Positions 45,522 through 55,978 of a DNA stretch of 64,000 nt are shown in pieces; position 1 is the first letter of the stretch; each line of letters opens with the position of its first letter. Below the pieces are notes generated by a model. That model was not told the DNA's origin. It searched no databases and worked only from the letters and a program-made list of their open reading frames with translations. The DNA lies in assembly GCF_000427785.1 (NCBI RefSeq), contig NZ_ATYR01000007.1:124001-188000 (forward strand), written 5' to 3'. The stretch is from Massilia alkalitolerans DSM 17462. Lineage in GTDB: Bacteria > Pseudomonadota > Gammaproteobacteria > Burkholderiales > Burkholderiaceae_D. Both the position numbers and the translations under genes were made by a program.

Positions 45522-46841
45522 ATGCCGCTCCAGCAACTGCTGGCCGACCTGTTCGGCGACATCCGACAGCCTGCCATCCTGTGGCAGGCGCTTGCGATCG
45601 TCCTGTGTGTCGCGGTCGGCTGGGGCCTGGCGCGGCTGATGCACCGTTCCTGGCTGGCGAGCCACCAGGACCAGCACCAGGGCCTGATCGGCCTGGGGAT
45701 GGCCAGTTTCAGCCGCGTGCTGCCGCCGCTGCTGATCCTGGGCCTCTTGGTGACCACGCGCGCCGTCATGGCGCACTACCAGAGCGTGCACCTGCTCGAC
45801 ATCGCGGTGCCGCTCGCGTCCTCGTTCGCGGTGATCCGCACCTTCTTCTACCTGCTGCGCCGGGTGTTCGCACGCAGCGGCCAGCTGGGCGAGGCGCTGC
45901 AGACCTTCGAGAAGATCTTCGCGCTGGTCGTGTGGCTCGGCGTGGCCCTGCACATCGTCGGCGTGCTGCCGGACGTGATTCTTTACTTCGACAAGACCGA
46001 ACTGCCGATCGGCAAGCACAGGCTCTCCCTGGCCGACCTGGTCGAGGGGACGGTCTCGATCGTGGTGCTGATGATGCTGGCGTTGTGGGCCGGCGCTGCG
46101 CTGGAAGAGCGCCTGATGCATGTCGAACGCATGCACAGCTCGATCAAGGTCGTGCTGGCGCGCATGAGCCGGGCAGTGCTGATCCTCGTCGCCGTGCTGT
46201 TCAGCCTGTCACTGGCGGGCCTGGACCTGACCGTGCTGTCGGTATTCGGTGGCGCGCTGGGCGTTGGCCTCGGCCTCGGCATGCAGCGCATTGCCAGTAA
46301 CTATGTGTCCGGCTTCATCATCCTGCTGGAACGCAGCTTGACGATCGGCGACCCCATTACGCTGGATAAATACTCGGGCAAGGTGGCGCGCATCAATACG
46401 CGCTACACCGTGCTGCGCGGCGCCGACGGCACGCAAACCCTGTTGCCGAACGAAATGCTGATCACCGGCGTGGTGCTGAACCAGTCCTCGACCAACCGCA
46501 ACGTGCGCGCGGTGACCAGGCTGACCGTGTCCTACGACAGCGATCTGTCGACGCTCATGCCGCTGCTGGAATCGCTGCCGCGCGGCGTGCCCCGCGTGCT
46601 GGAACAGCCGGCCCCGAACGTGTTGCTGAATGCCTTTGCGCAAGATGGCTACGAGCTCGAAGTCGGTTTCTGGCTGGGCGATCCGGAAAACGGGCAGGGC
46701 GGGCCGATCTCCGACGTGAACAGGAAGATCTATGCGCTTGTACAGACAGGCGAGATCAAACTTGGCCATCCGTCCATGGATACGCGCCTGCTCGATGCCC
46801 ACATTACATCAGTTGTGGCGCGAACCCCGACTGCTTCTTGA
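45522..46841 (+). CDS. MscS-family mechanosensitive channel
   Basis: 439-residue inner membrane channel with about five or six N-terminal membrane segments, the TM3 pore helix (GGALGVGLGLGMQRIASNYVSGFIILLERSLTIGD in family pattern; Gly/Ala-rich packing) and a cytoplasmic beta domain (GADGTQTLLPNEMLITGVVLNQS). Likely an osmotic-shock safety valve. Followed by a 115-bp gap to the desaturase gene. Confidence 0.9.
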   Translation: MPLQQLLADLFGDIRQPAILWQALAIVLCVAVGWGLARLMHRSWLASHQDQHQGLIGLGMASFSRVLPPLLILGLLVTTRAVMAHYQSVHLLDIAVPLASSFAVIRTFFYLLRRVFARSGQLGEALQTFEKIFALVVWLGVALHIVGVLPDVILYFDKTELPIGKHRLSLADLVEGTVSIVVLMMLALWAGAALEERLMHVERMHSSIKVVLARMSRAVLILVAVLFSLSLAGLDLTVLSVFGGALGVGLGLGMQRIASNYVSGFIILLERSLTIGDPITLDKYSGKVARINTRYTVLRGADGTQTLLPNEMLITGVVLNQSSTNRNVRAVTRLTVSYDSDLSTLMPLLESLPRGVPRVLEQPAPNVLLNAFAQDGYELEVGFWLGDPENGQGGPISDVNRKIYALVQTGEIKLGHPSMDTRLLDAHITSVVARTPTAS

Positions 46842-46956
46842 AATAAGGCATGCACGAGCGCTCTAAAGCGTGCCGTGGGTAACTGGAACCGCGTAAAATA
46901 TCGGGTTGCGAGCGCCGCGACTGTCGGCGTGTCGACGCGATATCCATGGAGACTGA

Positions 46957-48171
46957 ATGAATTTCTTGAGTAGCGAACCCGTGCAAGCCGTGCTGACGTT
47001 CCTGTCCACCGGCCTGCTCGACTTCACCGGCTGGCAGGTCTTCTTCGCCACGCTGGTGCTGACGCACATCACGATCGCCGCCGTGACGATCTACCTGCAC
47101 CGCCACCAGGCGCACCGTGCCCTCGACCTGCACCCGATCCCGAGCCATTTCTTCCGCTTCTGGCTGTGGTTGACCACCGGCCAGGTGACCAAGGAGTGGG
47201 CGTCAATCCACCGCAAGCACCACGCCAAGTGCGATACCGAAGAAGATCCGCACAGCCCGCAGACCCGCGGCATCCGCAAGGTGCTGTTCGAAGGCGCCGA
47301 GCTGTACCGTGCTGAAAGCAAGGTCAAGGAAACCATGGAGAAATACGGCCATGGCACCCCGGACGACTGGATCGAGCGCAACCTGTACACCAAGCACAGC
47401 GCCATGGGCGTGGTGCTGATGCTGTTCATTAACGTCGCGCTGTTCGGCATCGTCGGCATCTCGGTGTGGGCGGTGCAAATGATGTGGATCCCGATCACCG
47501 CGGCCGGCATCATCAACGGCATCGGCCACTACTGGGGCTACCGCAACTACGATTGCAGCGATGCGGCCACCAACATCTTCCCGCTTGGCATCCTGATCGG
47601 TGGCGAGGAGCTGCACAACAATCACCACACCTTCGCCACCTCGGCCAAGCTGTCGAGCAAGTGGTACGAGTTCGACCTGGGCTGGGGCTACATCCGCATC
47701 CTGGAAACCCTGCGCTTGGCCAAGGTGAAGAAAGTCGCGCCGGCGCCGAAGTTCGCCAAGGACAAGATGGTGGCCGACCTCGACACCCTGCAGTCGGTGA
47801 TCGCCAACCGCTACGACGTGATGGCCAAGTATGCCAAGTCGGTGCGCCACGCTTTCCATGAGGAATTCGAGCACCTGAAGCACAAGGCCGAGCTGGAAGC
47901 GCGCTTCCTGAAGAGTTCGCGCAAGCTGATGCAGCGCGAACCGGCCAAGCTGGAACAGTCGCAGAAGCAGCAACTGGTCGAGCTGTTCCAGCACAGCAAG
48001 GCGCTGGAAACCATGCACCAGATGCGCGTGGAACTGGGCGCGATCTGGGAGCGTTCGCACTCGACCCGCGACCAGCTGCTGCAGCAGCTGCAGGACTGGT
48101 GCGCACGCGCCGAAGCTTCGGGCATCAAGTCGTTGCAGGACTTCTCGCTGCGCCTGCGCAGCTACGCATAA
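46957..48171 (+). CDS. membrane acyl-CoA/acyl-lipid desaturase with C-terminal helical extension
   Basis: 404-residue di-iron desaturase, stearoyl-CoA delta-9 type. His boxes are HRHQAH (48-53), HRKHH (85-89) and HNNHH (220-224). Four membrane segments surround them. After about residue 250 there is a 150-residue, highly helical, charged C-terminal part (LKHKAELEARFLKSSRKLMQ...) not needed for the catalytic fold. Terminated by a strong hairpin. Confidence 0.9.
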   Translation: MNFLSSEPVQAVLTFLSTGLLDFTGWQVFFATLVLTHITIAAVTIYLHRHQAHRALDLHPIPSHFFRFWLWLTTGQVTKEWASIHRKHHAKCDTEEDPHSPQTRGIRKVLFEGAELYRAESKVKETMEKYGHGTPDDWIERNLYTKHSAMGVVLMLFINVALFGIVGISVWAVQMMWIPITAAGIINGIGHYWGYRNYDCSDAATNIFPLGILIGGEELHNNHHTFATSAKLSSKWYEFDLGWGYIRILETLRLAKVKKVAPAPKFAKDKMVADLDTLQSVIANRYDVMAKYAKSVRHAFHEEFEHLKHKAELEARFLKSSRKLMQREPAKLEQSQKQQLVELFQHSKALETMHQMRVELGAIWERSHSTRDQLLQQLQDWCARAEASGIKSLQDFSLRLRSYA

Positions 48172-48192
48172 GCGACTTGTGTCGCAACAAGG

Positions 48193-48220
48193 GCGGCTCC
48201 TTCGGGAGCCGCTTTTTTTT
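48193..48220 (+). terminator. terminator of the desaturase gene
   Basis: GCGGCTCC-TTCG-GGAGCCGC (UUCG tetraloop) followed by eight T residues. Confidence 0.92.
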
Positions 48221-48234
48221 CGTCGCAAAATTTG

Positions 48235-48981
48235 CTAAATCAGCAGCACCTGCGCATCTTCCGGCAGCACCAGCCGCGCCCGCGGGTCGAAGTCCTCGTT
48301 GCCGGTAAAGCGGTGGCAATACACCGGAGCATTCGCGTGGTTGCGGGCCGGCTCGCTGGTGGGATAGCGCGCCAGCAGGCGGGTGCCGTCGACGACCTCG
48401 ACCTGGGCGCGCGGCGACAGGCTGCACACCGACACGCCCAGCCTGCGCGTCGAGGCCCAGTTCAGGAAGCGGTGGTGCCAGGGCACGAGCGGATCGATGG
48501 TGGCGTGCACGTCGCGCAGCAGGCGCCGCATTTCGCCGATGGTCCAGGCGTCCGGCGCCAGGGTCGGGATGAGCACCAGGTTGGCGCGCAGCTCGGACGG
48601 ATGCTTGTTAACCAAAAAGCCGCCATCTTCCTGCGCGATCCGGTCGGCGACCGGCACGATGTACAGGCCGTGTCCGTCGGCGCGCATCGGCAGCGATTCG
48701 CCGCCGCCCTCCAGCCAGAGGACCAGGTCGTCGGTACGGATGCCGGCCCGGATTGGCCGCAGCTGCACCGCCAGCGCGGCGCGCCCAGGCAGGCTTTTCT
48801 GGACCGCCTTGGCCATCGGATAAAACAGGGGGCGGTAGGGGAGCAGGCGCATGCGAGCGGCGGCCTTGACTTCGACCATCGGCACGCCCTCGGGGCCGGT
48901 CGACTGGGCGTGCGCGGGCATGGCCCACAGCAGGCTGGCGGCGAGGAGGGACAACACAGGCAGTTTCAGCAGCGGATGCAT
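48235..48981 (-). CDS. hypothetical exported protein, 248 residues
   Basis: Sec signal peptide (MHPLLKLPVLSLLAASLLWA...PAHAQ) at ATG 48981; the mature part has paired Cys (VSVCSLSPRAQ and APVYCHRFTG) that could form a disulphide and WTIGEMRRLLRDVHATIDP. No family recognised. Leftward gene with its stop just after the desaturase terminator. Confidence 0.7.
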   Translation of the reverse strand: MHPLLKLPVLSLLAASLLWAMPAHAQSTGPEGVPMVEVKAAARMRLLPYRPLFYPMAKAVQKSLPGRAALAVQLRPIRAGIRTDDLVLWLEGGGESLPMRADGHGLYIVPVADRIAQEDGGFLVNKHPSELRANLVLIPTLAPDAWTIGEMRRLLRDVHATIDPLVPWHHRFLNWASTRRLGVSVCSLSPRAQVEVVDGTRLLARYPTSEPARNHANAPVYCHRFTGNEDFDPRARLVLPEDAQVLLI

Positions 48982-49113
48982 GCTGGCTCGTGGTGAAGTC
49001 GGCAAGACCCCATGCTTTCACGGCCGAGCGCATATTGCAATATTCGCACTCGATCGCGCTGCGCCGAGTCAAGGCAGTGTTGTATTCGCGACGGTGCATG
49101 CCGGACTCGGCAA

Positions 49114-49148
49114 TAAAAAAAGCCGCCAGTCGAAACGGGCGGCTTTTT
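49114..49148 (-). terminator. terminator of rpmB-rpmG
   Basis: Leftward hairpin AAGCCGCC/GGCGGCTT with a loop of about 10 nt and U7 from the A-run at 49114-49120. Confidence 0.8.
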
Positions 49149-49165
49149 CGAAGAAACAAGATCGA

Positions 49166-49333
49166 TTACTTGATCTTGGTTTCCTTGTAGATCACGTGCT
49201 TGCGTGCCTTCGGGTCGAATTTGGTGATTTCCATCTTCGCCGGCATGGTGCGCTTGTTCTTGGTGGTGGTGTAGAAGTGACCGGTACCTGCGGTCGATTC
49301 CAGCTTGATTTTGTCGCGGCCAGTTTTTGCCAT
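49166..49333 (-). CDS. rpmG: 50S ribosomal protein L33
   Basis: 55-residue Cys-free form (C-minus) of L33: [20 protein letters not shown]..., ending YKETKIK, which matches the usual bacterial sequence and length. Start ATG 49333. It lies 13 bp downstream of rpmB, the usual pair. Confidence 0.97.
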   Translation of the reverse strand: MAKTGRDKIKLESTAGTGHFYTTTKNKRTMPAKMEITKFDPKARKHVIYKETKIK

Positions 49334-49346
49334 GATAGCTCCCTAA

Positions 49347-49583
49347 TTAAACTTTTTCGCCACGGGCACGCATGTCGGCCAGCACGGCGTCGATGCCGAG
49401 CTTGTCGATCACGCGCAGACCGGCGTTGGACAGACGCAGGGAGACCCAGCGGTTTTCCGATTCCACGTAGATGCGACGGTTCTGCAGGTTCGGCAGGAAA
49501 CGACGCTTGGTTTTGTTGTTAGCGTGGGAGACGTTGTTGCCAACCATCACTCCCTTGCCGGTAACTTGGCAGACACGTGCCAT
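49347..49583 (-). CDS. rpmB: 50S ribosomal protein L28
   Basis: 78-residue L28; [20 protein letters not shown] followed by [12 protein letters not shown] are the hallmarks. ATG 49583 chosen over an upstream in-frame ATG because it is the conserved N-terminus and has a good AAGGAG-type site. First gene of rpmB-rpmG. Confidence 0.97.
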   Translation of the reverse strand: MARVCQVTGKGVMVGNNVSHANNKTKRRFLPNLQNRRIYVESENRWVSLRLSNAGLRVIDKLGIDAVLADMRARGEKV

Positions 49584-49622
49584 AGTGCACTCCTTAAGAA
49601 TATCCAGATTTGGAAAAACGAG

Positions 49623-49652
49623 AGTATAGCGTGAAAACTGAAAGCAAATCAA
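49623..49652 (-). promoter_or_regulatory. rpmB-rpmG promoter
   Basis: Minus-strand -35 TTGATT (49652-49647), 18-bp spacer, -10 TATACT (49628-49623). The transcript would start about 33 nt upstream of rpmB. Confidence 0.6.
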
Positions 49653-49768
49653 TCACTTGCGAAAAACAATTGTGTCTTAAGATAATTCAAGGATTTAACA
49701 ATTGCCGATGAGTTCGCTAGAGCCTTGTTTTGGCACCGGTTTACGGAGGCGGAGCCTGCCGTGCGGAT

Positions 49769-50440
49769 TTACAACTGCCCGTGCTCGGCAAAGGAATGTA
49801 CCTGGCTGCCGGCCACCACGAAGTGGTCGAGCACGCGGATGTCGACCAGGGCCAGCGCCTGCATCAGGTTGGCCGTCAGGCGCAGGTCGGCCTCGCTCGG
49901 CTCCGGCACCCCGGACGGGTGGTTGTGCGCCAGGATCACGGCCGCGGCATTGCGGCGCAGCGCCGCCTTCACCACCTCGCGCGGGTACACGCTGGTATGG
50001 GTCAGCGTGCCGCGAAACATCTCCTCAAAGTTAATCAGGCGGTTCTTGACGTCCAGGAAGAGCACGACGAAGGATTCATGCGCCTGCAGCGCGAACTGGT
50101 GGCGCAGCCAGGCGCGCACCGCGTCCGGCGAGCACATGCCTTCGCGTTTGAATTCCTCGGCCACGGCGCGCCGCGTCAATTCGATCGCTGCCTGCAACTG
50201 GGCATACTTGGCCGGACCGAGCCCGTGCAGGGCGCCGAACTCGCTGGAGCTGGCATGCAGCAGCCGGTGCAGCGAGCCGAAGTGGTCCAGCATGTCGCGC
50301 GCCAGCGCCACCGCACTTTTTCCCGCGACACCCACGCGCAGGAAGATCGCCAGCAGTTCGGTGTCCGACAGCACTTCCGGGCCGCCGCGCAGCAGCCGTT
50401 CACGCGGGCGTTGCTCTTCCGGCCATTCGGTGATTCTCAT
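49769..50440 (-). CDS. radC: RadC/JAMM-domain protein
   Basis: 223-residue protein with an N-terminal helix-hairpin-helix (about 20-90) and a C-terminal MPN/JAMM metalloprotease-like domain (HNHPSG with distal Asp, [20 protein letters not shown] in pieces; zinc ligands His, His, Asp). Long annotated as a DNA repair protein, but its biochemical role is unsettled. Placed beside rpmB-rpmG as in many Proteobacteria. Confidence 0.92.
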   Translation of the reverse strand: MRITEWPEEQRPRERLLRGGPEVLSDTELLAIFLRVGVAGKSAVALARDMLDHFGSLHRLLHASSSEFGALHGLGPAKYAQLQAAIELTRRAVAEEFKREGMCSPDAVRAWLRHQFALQAHESFVVLFLDVKNRLINFEEMFRGTLTHTSVYPREVVKAALRRNAAAVILAHNHPSGVPEPSEADLRLTANLMQALALVDIRVLDHFVVAGSQVHSFAEHGQL

Positions 50441-50566
50441 TGTCTGATCCTTGCCTTATTCCATTACCAAGCGAGTCTAAAATCGGGGCACGCCAGGGCA
50501 CGAGGGCCGGGCGTGGCTTACAATAGCGGTTTGCCTGCAACAGGCCTGCCTGTCACCACAAAGAAC

Positions 50567-51016
50567 ATGTCCAACGCTCCAGTCGTCAACGAATCGTCCT
50601 ACCTGACCCTGCATTATCGGCTGGCCACCGCCGACGGTACTGATCTCATCACTACCTTCAATGGCACGCCGGCCACCTTGATGCTGGGCCAGGGCCAGCT
50701 TGCACCGTTCCTCGAATCGCGCCTGATCGGCCTGCCGGAAGGCGCGCACCAGACCTTCCAGCTGAGCGCGCTTGACGCCTTCGGCGAGCGCAACCCGGAC
50801 CTGATCCAGCCGGTGTCGAAGGCAACGCTGCAAGAGAACTCGGTGCCGGACGCCGACTACAAGGTGGGCGAGCTGATCGAATTCAACGCACCCAAGGGCG
50901 GCCGCTTCGCCGGCGTGCTGCTGGAGATGCGCGAGACCACCGCACTGTTCGATTTCAACCACCCGCTGGCCGGCCAGGCCCTGCAATTCGAAGTGAAACT
51001 GATTTCGGTTCTGTAA
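50567..51016 (+). CDS. slpA: FKBP-type peptidyl-prolyl isomerase (SlpA/FkpB)
   Basis: 149-residue SlpA-like FKBP ([36 protein letters not shown], insertion flap with [16 protein letters not shown] typical of the SlyD/SlpA branch). ATG 50567. It precedes ispH by 13 bp, a pairing seen in many gamma- and betaproteobacteria. Confidence 0.93.
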   Translation: MSNAPVVNESSYLTLHYRLATADGTDLITTFNGTPATLMLGQGQLAPFLESRLIGLPEGAHQTFQLSALDAFGERNPDLIQPVSKATLQENSVPDADYKVGELIEFNAPKGGRFAGVLLEMRETTALFDFNHPLAGQALQFEVKLISVL

Positions 51017-51029
51017 ACAGGAAACCTTC

Positions 51030-51971
51030 ATGGAAAACGAAATTCTGCTTGCCCAGCCGCGCGGCTTCTGCGCCGGCGTGGACCGCGCCATCGAGATCGT
51101 CGAGCGCGCCCTGAACCAGTTCGGCGCCCCAATCTACGTGCGCCACGAGATCGTGCACAACGCCTACGTGGTCGAAGACCTGCGCAACAAGGGTGCGATC
51201 TTCATCGAAGAACTCGAAGACGTCCCGGTGGGCAATACCCTGGTGTTCTCGGCGCACGGCGTCTCGAAAGCCGTGCGCGCCGACGCCGAAGCGCGCGGCC
51301 TCACCATCTTCGATGCCACCTGCCCGCTGGTGACCAAGGTCCACGTGGAAGTGGCCAAGATGCGCAAGCAGGGCTGCGAGATCGTCATGATCGGCCATGA
51401 CGGCCACCCGGAAGTCGAAGGCACCATGGGCCAGGCCGAAGAAGGCATGCACCTGGTCGAGACCGTCGACGACGTGGCGCGGCTGGCGGTCAACAATCCC
51501 GATCAATTGGCCTACGTGTCGCAGACCACGCTGTCGGTGGACGACACCGCCGAGATCATCGCTGCGCTGAAGGCACGCTTCCCGAACATCATCGAACCGA
51601 AGAAGGGCGACATCTGCTACGCCACCACCAACCGCCAGGAAGCCGTCAAGTTCATGGCGCCGCAGGTGGAAGTCGTGGTCGTGGTCGGCAGCCCGAACAG
51701 CTCCAACTCGAACCGCCTGCGCGAAGTGGCGGAGAAGATGGGCACGCCGGCCTATATGGTCGACAATGCCGCGGCCATTGACCCGCAATGGATAGCCGGC
51801 AAGAAGCGCATCGGCGTGACCGCCGGCGCCTCGGCCCCGGAAGTGCTGGTGCAGGCCGTGATCGACCGCCTCAAGGAACTGGGCGCGGCCAGCGTGCGTG
51901 CGCTCGAAGGCGTCGAAGAGAACGTGGTGTTCCCGCTGCCGAAAGGCTTGGATGGGGTGAAAGCCGCGTAA
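51030..51971 (+). CDS. ispH: 4-hydroxy-3-methylbut-2-enyl diphosphate reductase
   Basis: Last step of the MEP isoprenoid pathway, reducing HMBPP to IPP and DMAPP. The 313-residue [4Fe-4S] enzyme shows all cluster Cys: Cys14 (GFCAGV), Cys98 (DATCPLV), Cys196 (DICYAT). The catalytic Glu is in HPEVEGT, and PNSSNSNR is the diphosphate motif. Start ATG 51030. Confidence 0.98.
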   Translation: MENEILLAQPRGFCAGVDRAIEIVERALNQFGAPIYVRHEIVHNAYVVEDLRNKGAIFIEELEDVPVGNTLVFSAHGVSKAVRADAEARGLTIFDATCPLVTKVHVEVAKMRKQGCEIVMIGHDGHPEVEGTMGQAEEGMHLVETVDDVARLAVNNPDQLAYVSQTTLSVDDTAEIIAALKARFPNIIEPKKGDICYATTNRQEAVKFMAPQVEVVVVVGSPNSSNSNRLREVAEKMGTPAYMVDNAAAIDPQWIAGKKRIGVTAGASAPEVLVQAVIDRLKELGAASVRALEGVEENVVFPLPKGLDGVKAA

Positions 51972-51975
51972 TCGC

Positions 51976-52087
51976 GTAGGGTGGGCAAGTTTCTTGCCCA
52001 CGCGGTGATCGATAACGGCTCCGATATCGGGCTCGATGATCCTGCCGCTAACTATCGCCGCGTGGGCGGGAGACCCGCCCACCCTAC
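51976..52087. repeat. inverted pair of 30-nt REP-like palindromic elements
   Basis: Left arm 51976-52005 (GTAGGGTGGGCAAG...) and right arm 52058-52087 (...CCCGCCCACCCTAC) are inverted copies of the same unit, and each arm contains its own stem (GGTGGGCAAG... and GTGGGCGGG...). They are separated by 52 bp. Such GTAGGGTGGGC units occur as intergenic REPIN-like repeats in many bacteria. The 277-bp ispH-livH gap is otherwise without a gene. Confidence 0.7.
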
Positions 52088-52177
52088 AAAAATTCGTGGC
52101 GCCGCATGTTTTCCACTGCAAGTTTTCCATTTGCCAAGTTATGATGACGGCAATCGGAACATGAACGCCAGGCCAGA

Positions 52178-52213
52178 AACGGCACTGCGGGGCTACCCGG
52201 CAGTGCCGTTTTT
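52178..52213 (+). terminator. terminator or attenuator upstream of livH
   Basis: An 11-bp stem AACGGCACTGC/GCAGTGCCGTT closed by an internal loop and followed by five T residues, 35 bp upstream of livH. It either ends ispH transcription or acts as a leader attenuator for livHMGF. Confidence 0.65.
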
Positions 52214-52248
52214 CATGGCCCTTCAAGAAAGCAGAGCGAACGCGCACG

Positions 52249-53178
52249 ATGGAAACATTCATCCAACAACTCCTCAACGGCCTGGTGATGGGCAGCATGT
52301 ATGCCCTGGTCGCTCTGGGCTACACCATGGTCTACGGGGTGCTTAACCTGATCAACTTCGCGCACGGCGACGTGCTGATGATCGGCGCGATGGTCGGCCT
52401 CACCATCCTCAAGCTACTGGACGCCCATGCGCCCGGCCTGTCCGGCTGGTTGCAGCTGGCCATCGCCATCCTCGGCGCCATTCCCGTGGCCATCCTGGTC
52501 AACATCCTGATCGAGCGCGTCGCCTACCGCCGCCTGCGCAATGCGCCGCGCCTGGCGCCGCTGATCACCGCGATCGGCGTATCGATCCTGCTGCAGACCT
52601 TCGCCATGATGATCTGGGGCCGCAGCCCGCTGCCGTTCCCGCAGCTGCTGTCGCCCGAGCCGGTCGAGATCATGGGCGCGCTCATTTCGCATACCCAGAT
52701 CCTGTTGCTGGTGCTGGCCGCCGTGGCGATGGTCGCCCTGGTGCTGCTGGTCGAGCGCACCCGCATGGGCCGGGCGATGCGCGCCGTGGCCGAGAACCCA
52801 AGGGTGGCCGGCCTGATGGGCGTGGACGCGAACCGCGTCATCGTCGCCACCTTCGCCATCGGCGCCGCGCTGGCGGCGGTGGCCGGGGTGATGTGGGGCG
52901 CCAACTACGCCTCGGTCACCTTCACCATGGGCATGCTGCCGGGCCTGAAGGCCTTCTGCGCCGCCGTGCTGGGCGGTATCGGCAACATCTACGGCGCCAT
53001 GATCGGCGGCATCCTGCTGGGCATCATCGAAGCGCTCGGCGCCGGCTACATCGGCGACCTGACCGGCGGCTTCCTGGGCAGCCACTACCAGGACATCTTC
53101 GCCTTCGTCGTGCTGATCCTCGTGCTGACCCTGCGCCCGTCGGGCATCATGGGCGAGCGCGTGGCGGACCGCGCGTAA
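52249..53178 (+). CDS. livH: branched-chain amino acid ABC transporter permease LivH
   Basis: 309-residue inner membrane permease with about eight hydrophobic segments. Hallmarks are LVMGSMYALVALGYTMVYGVLNLINFAHGD (in part) at the N-terminus and the MGRAMRAVAENPRVAGLMGV loop that contacts the ATPase. Operon livHMGF. No start-proximal strong ribosome site is visible. Confidence 0.95.
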   Translation: METFIQQLLNGLVMGSMYALVALGYTMVYGVLNLINFAHGDVLMIGAMVGLTILKLLDAHAPGLSGWLQLAIAILGAIPVAILVNILIERVAYRRLRNAPRLAPLITAIGVSILLQTFAMMIWGRSPLPFPQLLSPEPVEIMGALISHTQILLLVLAAVAMVALVLLVERTRMGRAMRAVAENPRVAGLMGVDANRVIVATFAIGAALAAVAGVMWGANYASVTFTMGMLPGLKAFCAAVLGGIGNIYGAMIGGILLGIIEALGAGYIGDLTGGFLGSHYQDIFAFVVLILVLTLRPSGIMGERVADRA

Positions 53179-53195
53179 GGGGAGGGACAGACACC

Positions 53196-54407
53196 ATGGC
53201 ACTCCTGACTTTCGACGTCCGGCACAAGCCGCGCCAGGCCTATGCCAGCATGGCGGCCGTGCTGGCCCTGATGCTGGTCTTCCCCTTCGTCGCTTCCCAG
53301 TTCGGCAACTCCTGGGTGCGCATCATCGACATCGCGCTGCTCTACATCATGCTGGCGCTGGGCCTGAACATCGTGGTCGGCTTCGCCGGCCTGCTCGACC
53401 TGGGCTACATCGCCTTCTTCGCGGTGGGCGCCTACCTGGTGGGCCTGTTCTCCTCGCCGCAGTTCGCGGCGCTGCTCGAGTCCGTCATCTATTACTCGCC
53501 GGCGCTGGGCGAAGCCTTGGTCAGCTTCTTCGGCCCCGAGATCCAGCAGAACGGGATCCACCTGTCGGTATGGGCGATCGTGCCGCTGGCGGCGATCGTG
53601 GCGGGCCTGTGCGGCGCGCTGCTGGGCGCCCCGACCCTGAAGCTGCGCGGCGACTACCTCGCCATCGTCACGCTCGGCTTCGGCGAGATCATCCGCATCT
53701 TCATGAACAACCTGAACGACCCGATCAACTTCACCAACGGGCCGCAGGGCATTAACATGATCGACCCGATCCGCGTGTTCGGCGTGTCGCTGGCGGGCGA
53801 GGCGGGCTCGCAGGCCACGGTGCACATCGGGGGCTTCTCGATGCCTTCGGTGAACGCCTACTACTTCCTTTTCCTGTTTCTCACCATCGCGACCATCTTC
53901 ATCACCTCGCGCCTGCAGCATTCGCGCCTGGGGCGCGCGTGGGTGGCGATCCGCGAGGACGAGATCGCGGCCAAGGCCATGGGCATCAACACCCGCAACG
54001 TCAAGCTGCTCGCTTTCGCCATGGGCGCCAGTTTCGGGGGCGTGGCCGGCGCCATGTTCGGCGCCTTCCAGGGCTTCGTGTCGCCGGAGTCGTTTTCGCT
54101 CACCGAATCGATCGCCGTGCTGGCGATGGTGGTGCTGGGCGGGATCGGCCACATCCCCGGCGTGGTGCTGGGCGGCGTGCTGCTGGCGGCGCTGCCGGAA
54201 GTGCTGCGCCACGTGGTGGAGCCGGTGCAGCAGGCGCTGTTCGGCACCGTCGTGATCGAGGCCGAGGTGCTGCGCCAGCTGCTCTATGGCCTGGCGCTGG
54301 TGCTGATCATGCTGGTGCGCCCGGCCGGGCTGTGGCCGTCGCCGAACCGGGAGGAGCGTCCCAACGCCGCCCTGGCGCGCGAGGAAGAAGAGGGAGCCAA
54401 GGCATGA
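53196..54407 (+). CDS. livM: branched-chain amino acid ABC transporter permease LivM
   Basis: 403-residue inner membrane permease, about ten segments (LYIMLALGLNIVVGFAGLLDLGY, GRAWVAIREDEIAAKAMGINTRNVKLLAFA with the ATPase-contact loop). ATG 53196 follows GGGGAGGGACAG. It overlaps livG by 4 bp (ATGA). Confidence 0.95.
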   Translation: MALLTFDVRHKPRQAYASMAAVLALMLVFPFVASQFGNSWVRIIDIALLYIMLALGLNIVVGFAGLLDLGYIAFFAVGAYLVGLFSSPQFAALLESVIYYSPALGEALVSFFGPEIQQNGIHLSVWAIVPLAAIVAGLCGALLGAPTLKLRGDYLAIVTLGFGEIIRIFMNNLNDPINFTNGPQGINMIDPIRVFGVSLAGEAGSQATVHIGGFSMPSVNAYYFLFLFLTIATIFITSRLQHSRLGRAWVAIREDEIAAKAMGINTRNVKLLAFAMGASFGGVAGAMFGAFQGFVSPESFSLTESIAVLAMVVLGGIGHIPGVVLGGVLLAALPEVLRHVVEPVQQALFGTVVIEAEVLRQLLYGLALVLIMLVRPAGLWPSPNREERPNAALAREEEEGAKA

Positions 54408-55173
54408 GCGCGCAGATCATCTTGAACATCGCGGGTGTCAACAAGCGCTTCGGCGGCCTGCAGGCGCTGACCGACGTCGGCATCCGCATCGAGCGCGGCC
54501 AGATCTATGGCCTGATCGGCCCGAACGGTGCCGGCAAGACCACCTTCTTCAACGTGATCACCGGGCTGTACCAGCCGGACAGCGGCACGTTCGAGCTGGC
54601 CGGCAAGCCGTATTCGCCGTCGGCCCCGCATGAAGTGGCGAAAGCCGGCATCGCGCGCACCTTCCAGAACATCCGCCTGTTCGGCGAAATGAGCGCGCTG
54701 GAAAACGTGATGGTGGGCCGCCACGTGCGCACCCGCCAGGGCGTGTTCGGGGCGATCTTCCGCCACAAGGCGGCGCGCGCGGAAGAGGCGGCGATCCGCC
54801 GGCGCGCGCAGGAGCTGCTGGATTTCGTGGGCATCGGCCAGTTCGCCAACCGCACCGCCAAGTACCTGTCCTATGGCGACCAGCGCCGCCTGGAGATCGC
54901 GCGCGCGCTCGCCACCGATCCGCAGCTGCTGGCGCTGGACGAGCCGGCGGCCGGCATGAACGCCACCGAAAAGCTGGCGCTGCGCGAGCTGCTGGTCAAG
55001 ATCAAGAACGAAGGCAAGACCGTGCTGCTGATCGAGCACGACGTCAAGCTGATGATGGGCCTGTGCGACCGCATCACCGTGCTCGAGTACGGCAAGCAGA
55101 TCGCGGAGGGGATCCCGAGCGAAATCCAGAAGAACGACGCCGTGATCAAGGCTTATCTCGGCGGAGCACATCA

Positions 55174-55177
<4 letters not shown>
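54404..55177 (+). CDS. livG: branched-chain amino acid ABC transporter ATPase LivG
   Basis: 257-residue ATPase. Walker A is GPNGAGKTTF, the signature YLSYGDQRRLEIARAL, Walker B LLALDEPAAGMN and the switch His in LLIEHDVKLMM. Typical LivG long insert (RTFQNIRLFGEMSALENVMVG). Confidence 0.95.
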
Positions 55178-55908
<731 letters not shown>

Positions 55909-55932
55909 ACGCCCGCCGGGAGCGCAAAAAGC

Positions 55933-55960
55933 AAAAAGCCGGGACACGTCCCGGCTTTTT
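55933..55960. terminator. bidirectional terminator between livF and phaP
   Basis: A5-GCCGGGA-CACG-TCCCGGC-T5, symmetrical; serves livF and the convergent phasin gene. Confidence 0.9.
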
Positions 55961-55978
55961 CATTTGACCAGTCGCAGC

